NCBI GenBank assembly: GCA_020631315.1
Contig: JAHDHM010000011.1
Location: 1 to 9,420 of the forward strand
Direction: 5' to 3'
DNA: 9,420 nt
From: Acidimicrobiales bacterium
GTDB lineage: Bacteria; Actinomycetota; Acidimicrobiia; Acidimicrobiales; Poriferisodaliceae
Shown: positions 6,168 through 9,420 of the stretch, piece by piece
Position numbering within the stretch: the stretch's first letter is position 1
Layout: each line of letters begins with the position of its first letter
Made by a program: the position numbers and the translations under genes
The notes under the pieces: model-generated
The model's database searches: none
Seen by the model: the letters and a program-made list of their open reading frames with translations, nothing else
What the model was told of the DNA's origin: nothing

Positions 6168-6944
6168 TCAGCGTTTGGTGAGGAAGAACACCTGCTCCGA
6201 GGGGTGATCCCGGGCCCAGTCACGTGAGACGACGAACGGTGTGTCGTCGTCGCCCGGTGCCGGCCGCGGTTCGCGGTAGTCGTCGACCTGGAAGCCGATC
6301 TCCCGGAACAGCGCGAACCAACTCGACAGCGTCATGTTGAACTCGACACCACCCGGGTCGATCTCGACGAGCCGCCAATCGAGCTTGCCGACCTCGAACA
6401 TCGGGCGGTGCAGTGTTCGGTCGATGTTCGCTCCGTTGAGCGGTGCACACGCGGCGGTCAGCGGCGAGTTGCCGAGGAACGTCACACGGCCGCCGGGGCG
6501 AAGCAACCGGTGCGCCTCGCGTAGCCAGACGTTCGGGTCGCACCAGATGGCGGCGCCGTACTCCGACACCGCGAAGTCGAACGACTCGTCGGGCTTCGGG
6601 ACGTTCTCGGCATCGCCGTGGATCCACTCGATGTCGTCGACGCCGTACTCGGCTGCGATCCGGCGAGCGGTCGCGAGTTGCTCGCTCGAGTTGTCGATGC
6701 CCACCACCCGAGCACCACGGCGCTGCATCCACGCGGACACGTAGCCGGTGCCGCAACCGAGCTCGATGGCGTCCATGCCCGTCATGTCCGCAGGCAACAT
6801 CGGGCACTCGTCGTCAGGCACTCCCCACTCGCCCCACTGTGGGGTCTCACACGCCCACAGGCGTTCGCCTGAGGCGACCCATTCGTGGGCGCGCTCGTCC
6901 CAGTGGCGACGGTTCTCTGCGACGTGATCGGGCAGCTCGGTCAT
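6168..6944 (-). CDS. Class I SAM-dependent methyltransferase, Methyltransf_11/25-like
   Basis: The 258-residue cytoplasmic protein has the Rossmann methyltransferase core: motif I ELGCGTGYVS (61-70), the ribose-binding acidic residue in VVGIDNS (80-86, D84), GDAENVP (110-116), SFDFAVSEYGAAIW (121-134) and LRPGGRVTFLG (148-158). The N-terminal helix region HWDERAHEWVASGERLWACE (14-33) and the C-terminal insert around 170-215 would shape the substrate pocket. The substrate is not evident. It is not EgtD, which is longer and of another methyltransferase family. I chose ATG 6944 because the family N-terminus starts there. An upstream in-frame start near 7139 would run back over the divergent dioxygenase gene. 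CACACT lies six bases before the ATG. Confidence 0.87.
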   Translation of the reverse strand: MTELPDHVAENRRHWDERAHEWVASGERLWACETPQWGEWGVPDDECPMLPADMTGMDAIELGCGTGYVSAWMQRRGARVVGIDNSSEQLATARRIAAEYGVDDIEWIHGDAENVPKPDESFDFAVSEYGAAIWCDPNVWLREAHRLLRPGGRVTFLGNSPLTAACAPLNGANIDRTLHRPMFEVGKLDWRLVEIDPGGVEFNMTLSSWFALFREIGFQVDDYREPRPAPGDDDTPFVVSRDWARDHPSEQVFFLTKR

Positions 6945-6950
6945 GGCGAG

Positions 6951-6956
6951 AGTGTG
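6951..6956 (-). promoter_or_regulatory. Weak candidate -10 box of the methyltransferase gene
   Basis: CACACT on the minus strand keeps the A at position 2 and T at position 6 of TANNNT and stands six bases before the ATG. The first T is missing, so support is slight. It is listed because the same spacing occurs at other genes of this window. Confidence 0.2.
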
Positions 6957-7001
6957 ACCGTTGACCACCGCCGGGTCCATCGACTTCCGGGCTGACGGGG
7001 G

Positions 7002-7007
7002 CAGAAT
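7002..7007 (+). promoter_or_regulatory. Weak candidate -10 box of the dioxygenase gene
   Basis: CAGAAT, one base from TANNNT, ends six bases before the ATG at 7014. No Shine-Dalgarno sequence is positioned before this ATG other than CGGGCG. The whole divergent promoter region toward the methyltransferase is only 69 bases (6945-7013). Confidence 0.25.
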
Positions 7008-7013
7008 CGGGCG

Positions 7014-8123
7014 ATGCGCATCGAGCCGAACGACCAGGGCGTGCACATCGAGGCCGGCGGCAGGTCCGCCGACCTGAGCTGGGCGTGGTTGTTCGACCAT
7101 GCCGACGACCCCACGTCGGTCGACCCCGAGACGCGGCAACGCATCCGGATGACGTTCGGCGTCGACTCACCACCGCTGCGTGGCGTGCGGGTGACCGCAG
7201 GTCAGGTCGAGTGCATGTGGGCCGACGGCCTGCAGACGACGGTGTCCCGAGCGGCGTTGGCCGCCGCGCTCGAGGCACATCGGATCCCTGCGATCGACCC
7301 GCTCCCCGCCGATCTCGGCCTCGCCGACGATGTGTCCCTCTGGTCCGACCCAGGCTCGATGGATCTGAGCGAGTTCCACGTCGACGATCTGCGTGCCGAC
7401 GCAGCCCTGCGGGCTGACGTGGTCGAAGCACTGTGGCGCTGGGGAGTCATCACCTTCGACGGCGTGACGGCCGGCGAGGACGGGACCCGCGAGATCGCCT
7501 CGCTGATCGGGCCCGTTCGCCGCACCTTCTTCGGCGACGTGTGGGAACTCGCCGCCGACGTGACCGACCACGCCGACAGTGCGTACGGGACCGCTGATCT
7601 CGGCCAGCACACCGACGGGACATATCTGCACGATGCGCCGGGCCTGCAGTTGTTCGTGTGCCAGGAACGCGCCGGCACCGGTGGCGACTCGACCCTCATC
7701 GATGCGTTCGCCGTGGCCGCTGATGTCGCCGCCGCGAATGCCGAGGCTGCCGCGCTGCTGGCCGCGGTCCCGGTTCCCGGGCACTACGTCGAACCCGGTG
7801 TGAACGTGTCGACCGCTCGCCCTGCCCTACGGCTCGACCACCGAGGTCGGCTCGTGCAGGTCTCGTACAACAACTACGACCGGTCGCCGTTCCATCTCGG
7901 CGAGCTCGACGCCGAGTTCCGCCGGGCGTACGCCGAACTCGCCCAGGCAGCAGACGACCCGGCTCGCCGACTCCATCTGGAGTGGCGGCCGGGCCGAGCG
8001 ATGCTGATCGACAACTGGCGGGTGATGCACGGACGCACCGGCTTCACCGGGTCACGTCGATTCCTCGGCGCCTACCTCGATCACAGTGATCTCGAGTCGA
8101 AGCACCGACTGCTGACCGTCTGA
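7014..8123 (+). CDS. 2-oxoglutarate/Fe(II) dioxygenase of the gamma-butyrobetaine / trimethyllysine hydroxylase family
   Basis: The 369-residue enzyme hydroxylates a small substrate using O2, 2-oxoglutarate and Fe(II). Two parts are visible: an N-terminal DUF971-like domain (about 1-85) and the TauD/TfdA double-stranded beta-helix (about 115-360). The iron triad is H199, D201 (QHTDGTY) and H339 (NWRVMHGRTGF); R348/R349 (GSRRFLGAYLD) would bind the 2-oxoglutarate carboxylate. TFFGDVWEL (171-179) and Y191 line up with the aromatic cage of gamma-butyrobetaine hydroxylase (Y177, W181, Y194 in the human enzyme), so a quaternary-ammonium substrate is plausible. The HTDGTY context is nearer trimethyllysine hydroxylase. 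Oddly, the N-terminal zinc ligands are absent: DHADDPTSVDPETRQR stands where relatives have Cys-X-Cys-X2-Cys, and WADGL where they have DGH. It is divergent from the methyltransferase. Confidence 0.88.
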   Translation: MRIEPNDQGVHIEAGGRSADLSWAWLFDHADDPTSVDPETRQRIRMTFGVDSPPLRGVRVTAGQVECMWADGLQTTVSRAALAAALEAHRIPAIDPLPADLGLADDVSLWSDPGSMDLSEFHVDDLRADAALRADVVEALWRWGVITFDGVTAGEDGTREIASLIGPVRRTFFGDVWELAADVTDHADSAYGTADLGQHTDGTYLHDAPGLQLFVCQERAGTGGDSTLIDAFAVAADVAAANAEAAALLAAVPVPGHYVEPGVNVSTARPALRLDHRGRLVQVSYNNYDRSPFHLGELDAEFRRAYAELAQAADDPARRLHLEWRPGRAMLIDNWRVMHGRTGFTGSRRFLGAYLDHSDLESKHRLLTV

Positions 8124-8125
8124 GG

Positions 8126-8210
8126 GCTCAGTCCTCCAGAGCGGCTGTGCTCTCGGGACGCTCAGTCCTCCAAAGCGGCTGTGCTCTCGGGACGCTCAGT
8201 CCTCCAGAGC
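8126..8210 (-). repeat. 34-base tandem repeat (2.5 copies) duplicating the 3' end of the Rv0909-like gene, stop codon included
   Basis: On the minus strand the last codons of the small gene (Ala-Leu-Glu-Asp, then TGA) plus a 19-base linker make a 34-base unit at 8210-8177. It recurs at 8176-8143 with one change (CTC to CTT in the first codons), and again in part at 8142-8126. TGA stops fall at 8198-8196, 8164-8162 and 8130-8128. The distal copy ends three bases from the TGA of the convergent dioxygenase gene. Each full unit can fold: GCTCT pairs with AGAGC and GGAC with GTCC, around a TGAGC loop that contains the stop codon. The linker ends GAGAGCACAGC, close to the GAGACACAGC of the egtB repeat. 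Confidence 0.95.
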
Positions 8211-8360
8211 GTCTTTGGCCTTGTCGGCGGCCATGTCGATCTTGTCGCCGAACTTGCCGCCGGTCTTCTCGTCGGCCATCTCGGCTGCCTTGTCGATCGC
8301 GTCGTCGACCTTGTCGGCGTGGTCCTTGGCGAGATCCTTCGCCTTGTCGAACAGACCCAT
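8196..8360 (-). CDS. Rv0909/MT0933-like antitoxin-family small protein (54 residues)
   Basis: The short, charged, helical protein MGLFDKAKDLAKDHADKVDD... is rich in Lys, Asp and Ala, with the pattern KVDDAIDKAAEMADEKTGGK (17-36) and DKIDMAADKAKDALED at the end. It has the look of the actinobacterial MT0933 antitoxin family, whose namesake Rv0909 is annotated as the antitoxin of Rv0910. The family also resembles CsbD/stress-type small proteins, and many members have no toxin partner; I see none here. The ATG at 8360 is preceded by a strong AGGAGG (8373-8368) seven bases upstream, the best ribosome site in the window, suggesting high expression. A TAGGCT box lies further up. Its tail is tandemly duplicated beyond the stop codon. 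Confidence 0.85.
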   Translation of the reverse strand: MGLFDKAKDLAKDHADKVDDAIDKAAEMADEKTGGKFGDKIDMAADKAKDALED

Positions 8361-8367
8361 GATGTGT

Positions 8368-8397
8368 CCTCCTCAGGAACGCGGGATGACGAGCCTA
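8368..8397 (-). promoter_or_regulatory. Promoter -10 candidate and strong Shine-Dalgarno of the Rv0909-like gene
   Basis: On the minus strand TAGGCT (8397-8392) is a TANNNT box about 31 bases before the ATG, and AGGAGG (8373-8368) is a near-perfect ribosome site with a seven-base spacer. This is a conventional leadered start, in contrast to the leaderless-looking neighbours. The -35 region is not clear. Confidence 0.5.
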
Positions 8398-8453
8398 TTG
8401 GCGTGACCGCGCAACTCACTTCGTTCGACGAGAGCTCGTGTCGGTTCCCTGGG

Positions 8454-8459
8454 TAGCGT
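8454..8459 (+). promoter_or_regulatory. Candidate -10 box of the glutamate-synthase-like gene, leaderless type
   Basis: TAGCGT fits TANNNT and is followed by seven bases (CACTGTT) and then the GTG start at 8467. No Shine-Dalgarno sequence is present, so a leaderless transcript is the simplest reading. Confidence 0.4.
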
Positions 8460-8466
8460 CACTGTT

Positions 8467-9420
8467 GTGAGCATCTGGCTGTGGATCGTCCTGATCGTCG
8501 TCGTGTTCCTCGTGCTGGTCGCGGCCTACGACCTCGTGCAGACACGACACGCGATCCTGCGGAACTTCCCGGTGATCGGACACCTCCGCTACCTGCTGGA
8601 GCGGGTCGGTCCCGAGCTGCGCCAGTACATCGTCACCAACAACGACGAAGAGCGGCCGTTCAGCCGGGACCAGCGCCGGTGGGTCTACGCGACTGCCAAG
8701 CAGGAGAACTCGTACTTCGGCTTCGGCACCGACAACGACCTCGACGTCGACAACTACGTCATCGTCCGGCACTCGGCCTTTCCGCTCGTCGCAGAGAACG
8801 ACGCCGTCGGTGGCGCGGCGAAGGTCATGGGTGCCTGGCGAGATCGGCCACATGCGTTCCGGCCGCAGTCGATCACGAACATCTCGGCGATGAGCTTCGG
8901 TTCGCTGTCGGGCCCGGCGATCGAAGCGCTCAACAAGGGTGCAGCGATCGCCAACTGCCTGCACAACACCGGTGAGGGCGGCATCAGCGCGCATCACCGG
9001 CACGGTGGTGATCTGGTCTTCCAGCTCGGCACCGGCTACTTCGGCGCCCGCGATGAGCACGGTTCGTTCTCCTTGGACTCGATGCTCCGCTCGATGGAGG
9101 GCGCCCCGGTCAAGGCCATCGAGGTGAAGCTCAGTCAGGGCGCCAAGCCTGGGCTGGGCGGGTTGTTGCCCGGCGGCAAGGTGACGAAGCAGATCGCTGA
9201 GGCTCGCGGTGTGCCGATCGGTCAGACGGTCGCCTCACCAGCACGCCACACGGCGTTCGGCGACGTGCCATCGCTGGTCGAGTTCGTCGAGAGGATCGCC
9301 GATGCCACGGGCGTACCCGTCGGCATCAAGTCCGCCGTCGGGCAGGAGGAGTTCTGGCGCGAGCTCGCTGCACACATGGCCGCCACCGGCCGCGGGCCGG
9401 ACTTCGTGTCCGTCGACGGC
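8467..9420 (+). CDS. Membrane-anchored FMN-binding glutamate synthase-like protein (5' part; runs off the window)
   Basis: The first 318 residues of an open frame continue past the window end without a stop. A single N-terminal membrane helix (IWLWIVLIVVVFLVLVAA, 3-20) is followed by a region of about 100 residues and then the glutamate synthase alpha/beta barrel. Visible barrel motifs are NISAMSFGSLSGPAIEALNKG (138-158 region), NTGEGGIS (167-174), EVKLSQGAKPGLGGLLPGGK (219-238) and GVPVGIKSAVG (282-292). These bind FMN and, in true GltB, help form the glutamate-making site. No amidotransferase domain precedes the barrel, so this is the stand-alone GltB-like family found in many bacteria, usually about 500 residues, whose physiological substrate is not settled. 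The cysteines that hold the iron-sulfur cluster in GltB would lie beyond the window. GTG 8467 starts directly before the membrane helix. Confidence 0.9.
   Translation, partial: MSIWLWIVLIVVVFLVLVAAYDLVQTRHAILRNFPVIGHLRYLLERVGPELRQYIVTNNDEERPFSRDQRRWVYATAKQENSYFGFGTDNDLDVDNYVIVRHSAFPLVAENDAVGGAAKVMGAWRDRPHAFRPQSITNISAMSFGSLSGPAIEALNKGAAIANCLHNTGEGGISAHHRHGGDLVFQLGTGYFGARDEHGSFSLDSMLRSMEGAPVKAIEVKLSQGAKPGLGGLLPGGKVTKQIAEARGVPIGQTVASPARHTAFGDVPSLVEFVERIADATGVPVGIKSAVGQEEFWRELAAHMAATGRGPDFVSVDG

Noticed and set aside
6168..6944. Histidine methyltransferase EgtD, which would pair with egtB
   Set aside because: The length (258, not about 320) and the motif set (ELGCGTG, VGIDNS) are those of general class I methyltransferases, not the EgtD family.
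6168..7139. A longer, 323-residue version of the methyltransferase
   Set aside because: The extra 65 residues lie opposite the dioxygenase gene and have no methyltransferase-like sequence. The family N-terminus starts at 6944.
7970..7982. CTCCATCTGGAG in the dioxygenase gene as another copy of the ATCTGGAG element
   Set aside because: It lies inside conserved coding sequence (HLEWRPG region) without the paired arms or spacing; a chance octamer match.
8126..8210. CRISPR array or CRISPR-like repeat-spacer structure
   Set aside because: The copies are adjacent without variable spacers and contain coding tail and stop codons; the same applies to 3742-3831.
8162..8419. An 85-residue minus-strand frame overlapping the Rv0909-like gene
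   Set aside because: It is another frame of the same stretch, lacks a ribosome site and reads as Arg/Thr/Ser-rich sequence. The 54-residue frame has AGGAGG and a family match.

Overview
The window is a strongly GC-rich stretch of chromosome. GTG starts are common, promoter -10 boxes of the TANNNT type lie directly in front of start codons, and one small protein belongs to an actinobacterial family (Rv0909/MT0933-like). I infer a free-living actinobacterium, probably of the Acidimicrobiia (Ilumatobacter-like). That placement is an impression from protein style, not a measured result. I see no rRNA, tRNA, CRISPR array, insertion sequence or phage gene.

Layout. Bases 1-664 (+) hold the C-terminal part of the glutamate synthase small subunit GltD, with an apparent frameshift near base 50. 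Bases 665-845 are a gene-free convergent junction occupied by a nested inverted repeat (693-806). Bases 846-3058 (-) are a two-gene operon: a Sua5-type threonylcarbamoyl-AMP synthase, then an MFS transporter, sharing a 4-base GTGA stop/start overlap. Divergent from it is a 207-residue secreted, membrane-anchored protein of unknown function (3118-3741, +). It converges on egtB (3808-5046, -), the iron sulfoxide synthase of ergothioneine synthesis. Divergent from egtB is a renalase-like FAD oxidoreductase (5166-6122, +), which converges on a class I SAM methyltransferase (6168-6944, -). Divergent from that is a gamma-butyrobetaine/trimethyllysine-type 2-oxoglutarate dioxygenase (7014-8123, +), which converges on a 54-residue Rv0909-like antitoxin-family gene (8196-8360, -). 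The window ends inside an FMN-binding, glutamate-synthase-like protein with an N-terminal membrane anchor (8467 onward, +).

The genes are almost all single units arranged alternately divergent and convergent, so there is no large operon to read a pathway from. The loose themes are tRNA t6A modification (Sua5), oxidative chemistry on quaternary amines (EgtB, the dioxygenase) and glutamate synthase folds at both ends of the window.

The most unusual signals are in the convergent junctions. At two of them the last codons and stop codon of the minus-strand gene are tandemly repeated beyond the gene end (33-base unit at egtB, 34-base unit at the Rv0909-like gene), and the linkers between copies share a near-identical GAGA(G)CACAGC motif. 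A third junction carries the nested inverted repeat. A second notable point is a 2-oxoglutarate dioxygenase that keeps its iron site and aromatic cage but appears to have lost all four ligands of the family's N-terminal zinc site.
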